Shown here: positions 45,801 through 54,100 of the stretch, in pieces
Position numbering within the stretch: position 1 is the stretch's first letter
Layout: each line of letters opens with the position of its first letter
Assembly (NCBI GenBank): GCA_963677445.2
Contig: CAXXGF010000036.1
Location: 62,001 to 126,000 of the forward strand
Direction of reading: 5' to 3'
DNA: 64,000 bases
Source: G963677445 sp963677445
Lineage (GTDB): Bacteria; Bacteroidota; Ignavibacteria; Ignavibacteriales; Melioribacteraceae
The notes under the pieces: generated by a model
Seen by the model: the letters and a program-made list of their open reading frames with translations, nothing else
The model's database searches: none
What the model was told of the DNA's origin: nothing
Translations under genes and position numbers: made by a program

Positions 45801-46620
45801 TCCTGGTTACCCCGCCTGTTTCAGGATCGGCATATTCTATCCACTTTGGTTTGCTCGACCAGGCTGCCGATACTTTTGTCGGAGCCCAGAGGTTGTTCAG
45901 CTGTATCCAGTCTCCAGGGTTGGGATTAAGTATATCTGAGCCGTTTGGTTCATAGAGGCCTCCTTCCGACGCCCAGGGATATCCTTCACAGGTCCTCTCA
46001 AAGTGAATATTATCTATCAGCGCCCATTCTATTCCTTCATCGGCCAGGGCGGGGATCATTTCAGGGGTAAAGGCATTTTCAGGGGGAAATATACCCCGTG
46101 AATAGTTCCCGCTGAAGTTTGAGGAGAATATTTCTTTATGAGCCTGTATCTGATTTCTTATATCACTGTAATCTATCAGTCCCATCAATGGATGATGATA
46201 ACCGAAACCTACCATATCGAGGCGGGGATTACCGAGACTTGTTGTCTGTGTTTTTATATAATTCCAGTGACTTTTCCAGTTCTGGAAGTTTCCGTTGCCC
46301 CCTGCTTCAAGGTTGTTAAGGTTTTCCACAAGGCTGCCTGAAAAACTTACCTGGGCTCCAAGGTGTGGCAGGCCCGCGTCTATGCCTGACTGCACGGCAT
46401 CTTTTGGCCAGCTGTTATATGGACCCAGACGCTGGTTGTGGATATCTGTTACCGAATAGGGAAACCTTCCGTTGTTATCGGTTTCTAACAGGTTTTCATA
46501 GGGCCAGTAAATTGGCTGATGCATGTGCCATAAAAATGCTATATAGATCGGAGGGTTTTCTTTTTCCCCGCCTGTCAGGGTAAAGCTGAACAGAAATAAA
46601 AACAATAGACTCTTTTTCAT
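42832..46620 (-). CDS. Secreted GH57-like glycoside hydrolase with T9SS domain
   Basis: A 1262-residue exported alpha-glucan-type hydrolase. The signal peptide covers ~1-17. The GH57 core (about 24-460) shows region I HMHQP (32-36), the nucleophile region GIFPPENAF (Glu181) and the acid/base region LHHDGDNYGG (Asp322/Asp324). An accessory beta-domain with GKLHWGVNGWQTPDEVYWPAG (about 650-750) resembles a starch-binding CBM. A further sandwich domain follows (GAVDSTASLIS, LYLGWQNPLLYVAT; about 770-910), then the double GWN module, PPAPPEGIFDIR and the sorting domain with NYPNPFNP. An amylase, amylopullulanase or branching activity is likely, but the exact bond cannot be told by eye. It shares the C-terminal cassette with its downstream neighbour on the same strand. 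Confidence 0.85.
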   Translation of the reverse strand: MKKSLLFLFLFSFTLTGGEKENPPIYIAFLWHMHQPIYWPYENLLETDNNGRFPYSVTDIHNQRLGPYNSWPKDAVQSGIDAGLPHLGAQVSFSGSLVENLNNLEAGGNGNFQNWKSHWNYIKTQTTSLGNPRLDMVGFGYHHPLMGLIDYSDIRNQIQAHKEIFSSNFSGNYSRGIFPPENAFTPEMIPALADEGIEWALIDNIHFERTCEGYPWASEGGLYEPNGSDILNPNPGDWIQLNNLWAPTKVSAAWSSKPKWIEYADPETGGVTRIIGVPADRYLGNEDGRGGFGALQYESVMSQFETYNTDSEHPILIVLHHDGDNYGGGSESYYHSNFQNFVNWLQSNPSRFVCTTIQDYLDMFPPAQDDVIHVENGSWSGADNGDPEFMKWLGAPGDNGYSPDRNSWAVVTAAKNFVEQAEQINPNANDTKEARRYYMNSQTSCYWYWDGSLNGIWDSNPTRACNYVFQHAGNITGTDNTGPSIFHPQREPYNPGGTEWGVSQSSDFMVWSYVFDRAGLKTVKLKYREDLDGVNSMDNHQNETYAGGSDVGSWQEIDMTEWDIASQTAPTPMYKAKQYQAEITGINDKLLDYYIEAVDSNNNVSKSIIKHVWVGDYSGGGGTSGVSWEPAQPSNDDMITITIAGATIGGKLHWGVNGWQTPDEVYWPAGTEFFNGSGPAVETPFNGPDTSGNLTLQIGPFNNAAQIVNNVTFVIHYDDDTWDNNGGLDYQIVFNNTPSGFEMDGAVDSTASLISTNNGLDLYLGWQNPLLYVATQSAASLGDDIFILISDNPDEMVAAPWAKAGETGDWSAYLANESTNGWSGWFDNNSTADNAAGDYLEGYINLEEEFGAVPLNIYIAVGRYQTDDGGALNGQTPAGNGDGNIDTGEFYLHEFGSGGTITVPVNVDAGWNIISVPVDAEDMSLGSLFPSAVSQAFGFNNGYISFSDLEYGKGYWLKFDDGGALNLTGDEITTGEILLAEGWNLIGPFDEQINVNGINTSPPAIIESNFFGFNAGYFTAQTLDPGKGYWVRASEEGAILTNIIVPGKTNDNSNTADGSLIFTDAAGNRMSLKIFRGDFRLSEYILPPAPPEGIFDIRTTDNMSAINTEGGAAEISLRNVVYPIVLESVGMEIRIKDPVSLSEYSFKDNGRVIISNESVRSLLISSGEIPNNFALEQNYPNPFNPSTKIEFSLPVESDVEFAVYNILGQKVYTYSEKMQTAGYHNLEFNGKALSSGIYIYTISAKGADGSLFSDSRKMLLVK

Positions 46621-46944
46621 TAGTATTACCTTGATTAAGTAGTAAAAAATGCATATTAAAATAAAAAAAAAGAATAATAAATGTTGTGATAACTGTAATA
46701 TTACTAAAATGTCTTATGTTTTTTATCCGGTTTTCTACTTACGCCTGACTATTTTAATGATCATTTCCAACAACACCTAATTTATTTATGTACTTCTAAT
46801 CAATTGCCTTTAAATACATTTAACAGTTTCATACAAAATCAGGTGACAAAACACAAAAAAAATTGTTTTGAATTTCTGTTCAAAAAAAAGCTAACCAAAA
46901 TTCTGTTGATACGTCTAAAATTTTGAACCTAACAGGAGAAAATT
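46621..46944. other. Divergent intergenic region
   Basis: About 320 AT-rich bases between the GH57-like gene (minus) and the PspC gene (plus). Both promoters must lie here; I see no convincing consensus and no repeat. Confidence 0.4.
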
Positions 46945-47439
46945 ATGAATGACCGATTGTTCAGATCACGAAGAAACAGAATTGTTGGCGGCGTTGCCGC
47001 GGGGTTCGCAGAATATCTTAACCTGGAACCGATTATTATCAGGCTGCTTTTTGTAGTAATTACTATTTTTAATGGTCTGGGTATTTTATTATATATTGTC
47101 CTCTGGATTGTGGTGCCTGAAGAAATTGTAGTACAAACCGGAACCGGAACCACTACAGCTCAGGGTGATAAAGATTTCGATAAACACAGCGCGAAAGAGA
47201 ATGACGAAAGCTCGCGCAGTGAAAATATTGGAGATAATGAGTATACACCGGCAGACAAGGATGAAAAAAAATCTTCCGGTAAGGGACGAATAATAATCGG
47301 CCTGACATTATTAGTTTTGGGTTTTCTTTTCCTTTTTGATAATTTTTTCCCTTATTTTGAAATAATTGATATATTTCCACTTTTGTTACTTGGTCTTGGT
47401 ATATTTTTAATTTGGAATTCAATCAGCAAACAGAGATAA
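46945..47439 (+). CDS. PspC-domain membrane protein
   Basis: A 164-residue inner-membrane protein with a good ribosome binding site (AGGAGAAAATT). The PspC domain occupies 1-60 (RSRRNRIVGGVAAGFAEYLNLEPIIIRLLFVV, GILLYIVLWIVVPEE). A charged linker (~65-110) leads to two hydrophobic helices (IIIGLTLLVLGFLFLFDNFF and FPLLLLGLGIFLIW) of the LiaI/DUF5668 type. PspC proteins take part in envelope-stress responses. The next gene starts 6 bases later and is surely co-transcribed. Confidence 0.88.
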   Translation: MNDRLFRSRRNRIVGGVAAGFAEYLNLEPIIIRLLFVVITIFNGLGILLYIVLWIVVPEEIVVQTGTGTTTAQGDKDFDKHSAKENDESSRSENIGDNEYTPADKDEKKSSGKGRIIIGLTLLVLGFLFLFDNFFPYFEIIDIFPLLLLGLGIFLIWNSISKQR

Positions 47440-47445
47440 ACTATT

Positions 47446-48375
47446 ATGAAAACTGGACAAATTTTTTGGGGAACCGCACTCATATCAGCCGGCTCACTGA
47501 TCTTACTTGTAAGATATGACGCGCTGAATGTCGACTGGAATATTATCTGGAATCTGTGGCCCCTATATTTTGTATTCTGGGGATTATCTTTATTGACAAA
47601 ACAATCCTCTTTTCGTCCATTCATCGCGCTTTTATTCGGGCTGTTCACCGGGATTTTTTCGTATGGCATCATAAATATGGTATATGACAATGATTTTGTC
47701 TTCGATGAAGATGGCCCTGAATACCGGGTTGAGAAATTTACAGAAGAATATGATCCGGGGATTAAAACTGCCAGACTTGAAGTTAATTCCGGAGCGGGGA
47801 AATTCTACATTCGCAAATCAACGGGAGATTTGGTAAAAGGTATAGCAAGAGGAAATTATGCCGATTATTTTTTTAAGGTGAAAAAATCGGGTGATAACGC
47901 GGAAATAAATTTTAATTATACTAAAGACATTCGAATATTCGACGGTAAACTCAGAAATACCCTTGAGATAAGGCTCCATCGTTCTCCTGTCTGGAATATG
48001 GAATTAAATCTGGGAGCGGCCAAATCTCATTTTGACCTGAGCGATTTTAAAATAAAAGAAATTGAATTGAATGCCGGAGCGGCAAGCACCTACTTTAAAC
48101 TTGGCAATCTTTATAAGGATACAAGATTAAATGTGGAAATGGGGGCCGCCAAACTGGAACTGGAAATTCCGGAAAACACTGGATGCAAAATTTCGGGTGA
48201 AATGGTGCTTGTATTAAAAGACTTACCCGGTTTCATAAAAGTAGGTAATGATTATTATATTTCCGAAAATTTTGAAGAATCAACCAACAAGGTGTACCTG
48301 AATATTGAAACAGGAGTATCATCAATAAAAATCAAAAAATACAAGGAAACTTTACTGCGAAACCGGAACCGGTAA
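47446..48375 (+). CDS. LiaF/LiaI-type membrane protein with toast-rack-like domain
   Basis: A 309-residue protein. The N-terminal ~90 residues hold three or four helices of the LiaI/DUF5668 type (FWGTALISAGSLILL, WNLWPLYFVFWGLSLL). Residues ~95-305 form a repetitive beta-solenoid region (LEVNSGAGKFYI, MELNLGAAKSHFDL, IELNAGAASTYFKL, VEMGAAKLELEI) as in DUF4097/toast_rack proteins of the Lia stress module. Together with the PspC gene it forms a small envelope-stress unit; no response regulator is adjacent. Confidence 0.85.
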   Translation: MKTGQIFWGTALISAGSLILLVRYDALNVDWNIIWNLWPLYFVFWGLSLLTKQSSFRPFIALLFGLFTGIFSYGIINMVYDNDFVFDEDGPEYRVEKFTEEYDPGIKTARLEVNSGAGKFYIRKSTGDLVKGIARGNYADYFFKVKKSGDNAEINFNYTKDIRIFDGKLRNTLEIRLHRSPVWNMELNLGAAKSHFDLSDFKIKEIELNAGAASTYFKLGNLYKDTRLNVEMGAAKLELEIPENTGCKISGEMVLVLKDLPGFIKVGNDYYISENFEESTNKVYLNIETGVSSIKIKKYKETLLRNRNR

Positions 48376-48396
48376 ACATCGATTTTATTACATTGG

Positions 48397-48450
48397 AATC
48401 CCTGCTTGTGCATAATTAAATTTTTGTGCCTGAGCAGGGATTTTCTTTTC
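48397..48450 (+). terminator. Intrinsic terminator of the PspC/LiaF pair
   Basis: AATCCCTGCT (48397-48406) pairs perfectly with AGCAGGGATT (48433-48442) across a 26-base loop, followed by TTCTTTTC. Confidence 0.75.
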
Positions 48451-48512
48451 TGTTTCTCGACCAGTCAAATCCCAAAACTTGATGAAGCGTTACAAAACCG
48501 GGGGAAATAAAA

Positions 48513-50804
48513 TCAGCCGCGGGCTTCCCTGAACGCGATTCTGAAAACAGTTCCCGAATCTTTTTTACTTGATATATAAATTTTCGCGCCATTTAAATCA
48601 GCAAGTTTTCTGGCGATAGCCAGTCCCAGGCCATTCCCTTCAAATTTTCTGGTATAGCCTGTTTCTTCAGTGGTAAATGGTTCAAAAATATCCTCTATAT
48701 AGTTTTCATCAATACCAATGCCGGTATCCTCAACCAGAATTTCAATATAATCGATATTGCGCCTGGTGGAAATTGAGATAGCGCCTTTTTCTGTAAACTT
48801 CAAAGCATTTTCTATGACATTTCTGAGTAAAATTTCAACCGAATATTCATCGCCCCGAATGAAAAAACGGTCAATATTCTCCTCCATTGTAAAACTGATT
48901 TTCCGACTATCCGCGACCGGTTTCAGTTCTTTATAAATTTTCCCCAGAATTTCATGTTGAAGATCAAAAATACTAAGCTTTATCTCAAAATTTCCTGTCT
49001 GCAATTCCGACATTATCAAAATCGAATCGATAGTTTTTATTATCCGCTCTCCTTCTTCTTTCATAACGCTGAAGCTTTTAGCCAGCTCCTTATCAATATT
49101 GTCATCAAATTCTTCCCTGATAAAATTCGCGAAGCTCAAAATGGAATGCATCGGAGTTCTTATTTCATGCGACATCTGCGATAAAAACTCAGTTTTGAGA
49201 GAATCAGATCTTTCCGCTTTTTCTTTTGCCTGCTTAAGCTGATCTTCAATAATTTTTCTTTGATTAATTTCCTCCTTCAAAGTCTGGTTTTTAAGGAACA
49301 ACTCCGCGGTTCTTTCTTTTACCCTTTCTTCGAGCTGATTGGTAAGTTTAATAAGTCCTTCACGGTTTTTTGTCAGTTGGTCATTTAGTTGCCTCTTATA
49401 CCGGTATAAAAGGAATAATACTATCGCCAGCCCGATAGCAAGAATCATAAGCACCATAAAGGATATTCTCATAATTCTCTCTCTTTCGAGTGAAAGCTCC
49501 TTCATTCGATGCTGCTGTTTAAGTATCTCGATCTGTTTTTCTCTCTGCTCTATTTCATTTTTTACATGAAGACGGGCAATTTTTTTCGCGTTTTTTTCTT
49601 CTTCGAGGGAATTGTAGATTATATTAAATTTTTTGTGATAATCATAAGCCGCCTGAAAATTCCCTTTGCGGGCAAAAATATCGGCTAATTTCTGATAACT
49701 TTCTGACGAAATTTCTTTTATTTCCTCAGAAAGAGCAATTTTCAGACTTTGTCTGAAATAATCTGCCGCCTCATTAATTTTTCCGGATTGCAGAAAAATA
49801 TCTCCAAGCAGCATTAAATTTGAAGCGGTGCCAAGTTTATCATTAAGTTTTTCTCTCGCTTCAAGAGCATCCCTGAAATATTTCAACGCTTTTTCTTTAT
49901 TGCCACCGGCCAGGTAAGTATGACCTATTTCAAGCAGATTATTCGCTATTCCATATTGATTGCCCTCGTCGAGATAAATCTTCATCGAACGCTGATAAGA
50001 TTTCAGGGAAAGTTCATAGTTGCCAATAGTCCGGTAAATACTGCCCATACTTTTCAGGGAAAGGGCCACCCCGTTCGAGTTGGCCATATTTTCATAAAGA
50101 GAAAGTGATTTGTTGGCATATTCCAGAGCCTTTTTATTTTCATTCAGGTCAGTATATAAAACGGAGATGTTGTTATATGCGTAGGCAATACCTTCATCAT
50201 AACCAATTCGTTTATAAATATCAATGCACCCGAGTAAATTTTCGAGGGCGTTTTCATAGTTCCCCCTTGAACGTTCGAGCCGGCCAAGATTTACCAGGGT
50301 AGTGGCAATACCTTTGTCATCACCAATATTTTTTCTTATTTCCAGGGCCTGTAAATATATTTTTTCCGCCTGGGTAAAGCTTCCAAAATATTGATAAATA
50401 TTAGCTATACTGCTGAGAGTATTAGCGGTATTCCTCGGATTATCCAATGATTCCCTGTGTTCAAGGGCCTGCAGGAAATATTCCAGCGCTTCCTTATATT
50501 GTCCATCAAAGTAAAGAGCGAGCCCGATATTATCCAAAGCTCTCGCTTTCCCCTCTATATATTCCAGCTCCCCGGCCAGATTGAGAGCCAGATTCCCGTA
50601 GTGCAAGGCTGAATCGGCATCGGTACGCCTGTAATGAACCGCAATATCACAATACCTTTCTACTTTTTCTGTCCCGGATATCGTCTTGATAATAGTCTTC
50701 AAACTATCCAGATTTCCGGCGCTGATGCCTGTATAGATGAAGAGTAAAAGTAAAAAGGAATAAGTAAATTGTTTTATACTGTTAAATATTGTGAACCTTA
50801 TCAC
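48513..50804 (-). CDS. TPR-repeat sensor histidine kinase
   Basis: Predicted membrane histidine kinase (763 residues). I start at the GTG at 50804, 6 bases after AGGA; the frame is open to a TTG at 50828. The signal or first helix is FTYSFLLLLFIYTGISAG. About nine tetratricopeptide repeats follow (40-400), for example ALEYFLQALEHRE, AEKIYLQALEIR, ALKYFRDALEAR. Then come a coiled coil, a second helix (ISFMVLMILAIGLAIVLFLL), another coiled coil, HisKA with SQMSHEIRTP, and HATPase_c (NVIENALKFTEKG, DTGIGI, GNGLGLAIARK). The TPR part faces the periplasm. Such kinases are common in Bacteroidota; no regulator gene adjoins. Confidence 0.9.
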   Translation of the reverse strand: MIRFTIFNSIKQFTYSFLLLLFIYTGISAGNLDSLKTIIKTISGTEKVERYCDIAVHYRRTDADSALHYGNLALNLAGELEYIEGKARALDNIGLALYFDGQYKEALEYFLQALEHRESLDNPRNTANTLSSIANIYQYFGSFTQAEKIYLQALEIRKNIGDDKGIATTLVNLGRLERSRGNYENALENLLGCIDIYKRIGYDEGIAYAYNNISVLYTDLNENKKALEYANKSLSLYENMANSNGVALSLKSMGSIYRTIGNYELSLKSYQRSMKIYLDEGNQYGIANNLLEIGHTYLAGGNKEKALKYFRDALEAREKLNDKLGTASNLMLLGDIFLQSGKINEAADYFRQSLKIALSEEIKEISSESYQKLADIFARKGNFQAAYDYHKKFNIIYNSLEEEKNAKKIARLHVKNEIEQREKQIEILKQQHRMKELSLERERIMRISFMVLMILAIGLAIVLFLLYRYKRQLNDQLTKNREGLIKLTNQLEERVKERTAELFLKNQTLKEEINQRKIIEDQLKQAKEKAERSDSLKTEFLSQMSHEIRTPMHSILSFANFIREEFDDNIDKELAKSFSVMKEEGERIIKTIDSILIMSELQTGNFEIKLSIFDLQHEILGKIYKELKPVADSRKISFTMEENIDRFFIRGDEYSVEILLRNVIENALKFTEKGAISISTRRNIDYIEILVEDTGIGIDENYIEDIFEPFTTEETGYTRKFEGNGLGLAIARKLADLNGAKIYISSKKDSGTVFRIAFREARG

Positions 50805-50828
50805 CACGCTTCCTGCAATTTTGATCAA

Positions 50829-51187
50829 AATTTTTTACCTTTTTTTTCACTTAATAATTTACGGCAAATAATCTAATATTTAAAGTATTGTATTATTTTT
50901 ATCTGTTTACCTCTGTTTTTTGCTCCGGAAATGAGATTGCGAATAACAGGATGCGCCGTCTTATTATATCGGGCTTGAAAATTTTCTTAAATGTTTTTTT
51001 AACTAAAATTTATCTGGGTATTTACTTTTATCCTAACAATATATTAAATTGTGCGTACAGAATTTTATTAATATAAATTACTCTCTTACAAGAGAAGCCC
51101 GGAGTAAAAGTTAAGAGATGTTAAGATATAGATATCTCACGCAACACAGCCAATCTAATTATTTCCAAAAAAAATAAGGATCACACT
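50829..51187. other. Divergent intergenic region upstream of the C25 peptidase
   Basis: AT-rich. Two small palindromes lie in the likely 5' leader of the peptidase gene: TCTCTT-AC-AAGAGA (about 51083-51096) and GATAT-AG-ATATC (about 51126-51137). They may be mRNA-stabilising hairpins or operator-like sites; nothing more is visible. Confidence 0.4.
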
Positions 51188-54100
51188 ATGGAGATTTTTA
51201 ATTCTTTCAAAAAAACTTTTAAAACCCTGTCGGCCCTGATGCTCGTTGCTCTTTTTGTCGCGGCAGTCCCCATGCAGGCTGAAAACTATAAATATAGTGA
51301 CAGCTGGGGAAATAACGGATTCAACCTTGTTGAACAGGCTCCATCAGGACTAAAAATGATATTCTCGGTTACAGAATTTAACATTGAACAGAAGAATATA
51401 GATGGTGAGCCGATGCAGACTTTGCATTTCCAAGGCGTTTATCTTCCAAACCAGTCAGGCTCTCCCGATCTGCCGGGAATGAGTCGTTATATCGCGCTTC
51501 CCGAGGGAGCGACACCCCAGGTGAAAATTATTTCACGCCGCACCGAAACTTTCCAGAATATGGAGATTGCTCCGGCATTCGAAATTCCTCTTATCACGGA
51601 TGACCGTCCGCTGACCTATAAAAAGAACATGGAAGTATATGGCAAAAATGAATTTTATCCGGCGAGTCCTGTAATCGTTTCTGATGTTCAGCAGATGAGA
51701 GGCGTTGATGTCTCTCTGATTAATGTGACTCCATTCCAGTATAATCCGGTTACAAAAGAACTGGTTGTTTACCGCGATCTCGAAATAGAAGTTTCTTTTG
51801 TTGGCGGCAGCGCCCAGTTTGGCGAAAACAGATGGAGAAGCATCTGGTGGGATCAAATACTAAAAAACAACATAGTTAACAGCAATATGCTGCCGAAAAT
51901 TGATTATACCACCGGCGGTTCACGCGAAGTTGCCACTGATTATGTAATTATCACTCCTCCGGACGCTGACTTCGTTCAGTGGGCTAATGTAATCAAAGAT
52001 TTCAGAAATGAGCAGGGCATTAAAACTATGGTCGTCACTACAACAGAGATTGGTGGCAATAGCGCAGATGCCATTGAAGATTATTTCGATGATATGGCGA
52101 CATGGGATCCGGTTCCTTCCGCAGTTCTGCTTCTTGGCGATTACGGCTCCTCAAATACAACTATCACTTCACCTACAAGAAGCCATCCTTATTCAGGAAG
52201 TTGCATTTCTGACAATATTTACGCCGACGTCACCGGAGATCATCTTCCCGATTTCGCTACGGCGCGTATGACTGCCAGGAATTCAGCCGAACTTGAGCTG
52301 ATGATCGGTAAATTCATGAATTATGAAATGACTCCGCCCGAAAACCAGTATTATTATGATCACCCGGTTACTGCAATGGGATGGCAGACAGACAGGTGGT
52401 TCCAGATATGTTCGGAGATTGTCAATGGATTCTGGGAATATGGACTCGGTAAAGAACCCGTCAGAGAAAATGCTATCGGCAGCGGTTCTCCCTCAGGATC
52501 ATGGTCCAGCAACGAAAATACTGGTATGATAGTCGATTATTTTGGTCCTAACGGATTGGGTTATATTCCCGCGACGCCTAATCATCTTAATGACTGGGGA
52601 GGCAACGCGACAAGACTTAATAATGACATCAACCAGGGCGCTTTTATGATCCAGCACCGCGACCACGGCGGTGAAACAGGATGGAGCGAACCGGATTATG
52701 GCAACAGTGATATAAACGGCCTTAACGGTAACGATCTTGTTTATGTATTTTCAATCAATTGCCTCACCGGTAAATTTGATTACAGTAGCGAGTGTTTCGC
52801 TGAAAAATTCCATCGTTATGATAATGGCGGCGCGCTTGGAATTATGGCTGCCACCGAAGTTTCCTATTCATTTGTTAATGATACTTATGTTTGGGGTATG
52901 TACGATGGAATGTGGCCCGACTTTATGCCTGCCGAAGGTGAACCTGGTCCGGTAAGACTTCTTCCCGCTTTTGGTAACGTAAATGGTAAATTTTTCCTTT
53001 CAGAATCAAGCTGGCCATATAATCCGAGTGAAAAAGAGATCACTTATGAACTATTCCATCATCATGGTGACGCTTTTTCTGTTGTCTATTCTGAAATGCC
53101 TCAGGCTCTCCCTATCACTCACGATGCAGCCATCATAAGTGGAAACAGTACATTTTCAGTAATAACAGAAGAAGATGTTCTGATTGGTCTTTCTGTTGAT
53201 GGTGAGCTTATCGCCAGCGGTTACAGCGATGGAAGCGTTCTTAATATCCCTCTTCCATTCATTCAGCCCGGCAAGGTACTGAAAGTTGTCGCTACAAAAC
53301 AGAACTACTACAGATATGAATCAGATGTAAACGTTGTTCCGGCTGATGGCCCTTATGTTGTAAAAGAACATTATGTTATTAATGACGCCTCAGGAAACAA
53401 TAATGGTATGATGGATTATGCTGAAAATAACCTTCTTACTCTTTATGTTCAGAATGTCGGACAGGATAATGCCGAAAACGTTACCGTAACAATAAGTTCA
53501 ACTGATGAATATGTAACTATTACTGACGCCACAGAATTGTACGGACTGGTTCCGGCTGACGACACAACATTCGTAACTGATGGTTTTGCTTTTGATGTCG
53601 CAGAAAATATTCCGGATGGCCATAACGTTACATTCACCTGCAGCGCGACAGATGGCGACAGCACCTGGATAAGCTACTTCAGCATTGAAGGTCACGCTCC
53701 TGTTGTTGAATACGCCGGTTTTGAGGTTAACGACGCTGCCGGAAACGGAAACGGAAGAGTTGATCCCGGCGAAACTGTCGACCTGATTGTTGGTGTCAGA
53801 AATGATGGTACATCAGCAGCTTATAATCTTGAAGGTATGCTCCAGTCAAGTGACAGCTACATCACAATAAACTCAAACAGCGCAACTTATGGCGAACTCG
53901 CAGCCGGCGCTGAAATGACAAAAACATTTAATATTACAGCTAATGCCAACACCCCGATGGGTCATATTGCTAACTTTATGGTTGAGTTTACAGCTGATCA
54001 TGATATTTATACCCAGGGCGATTTCTTTACAGTTGTAGGACAGTTCCCTGTTCTTATTGTTGATCTCGATGAAAACAATAACTCAGCAAACCATTTACAT

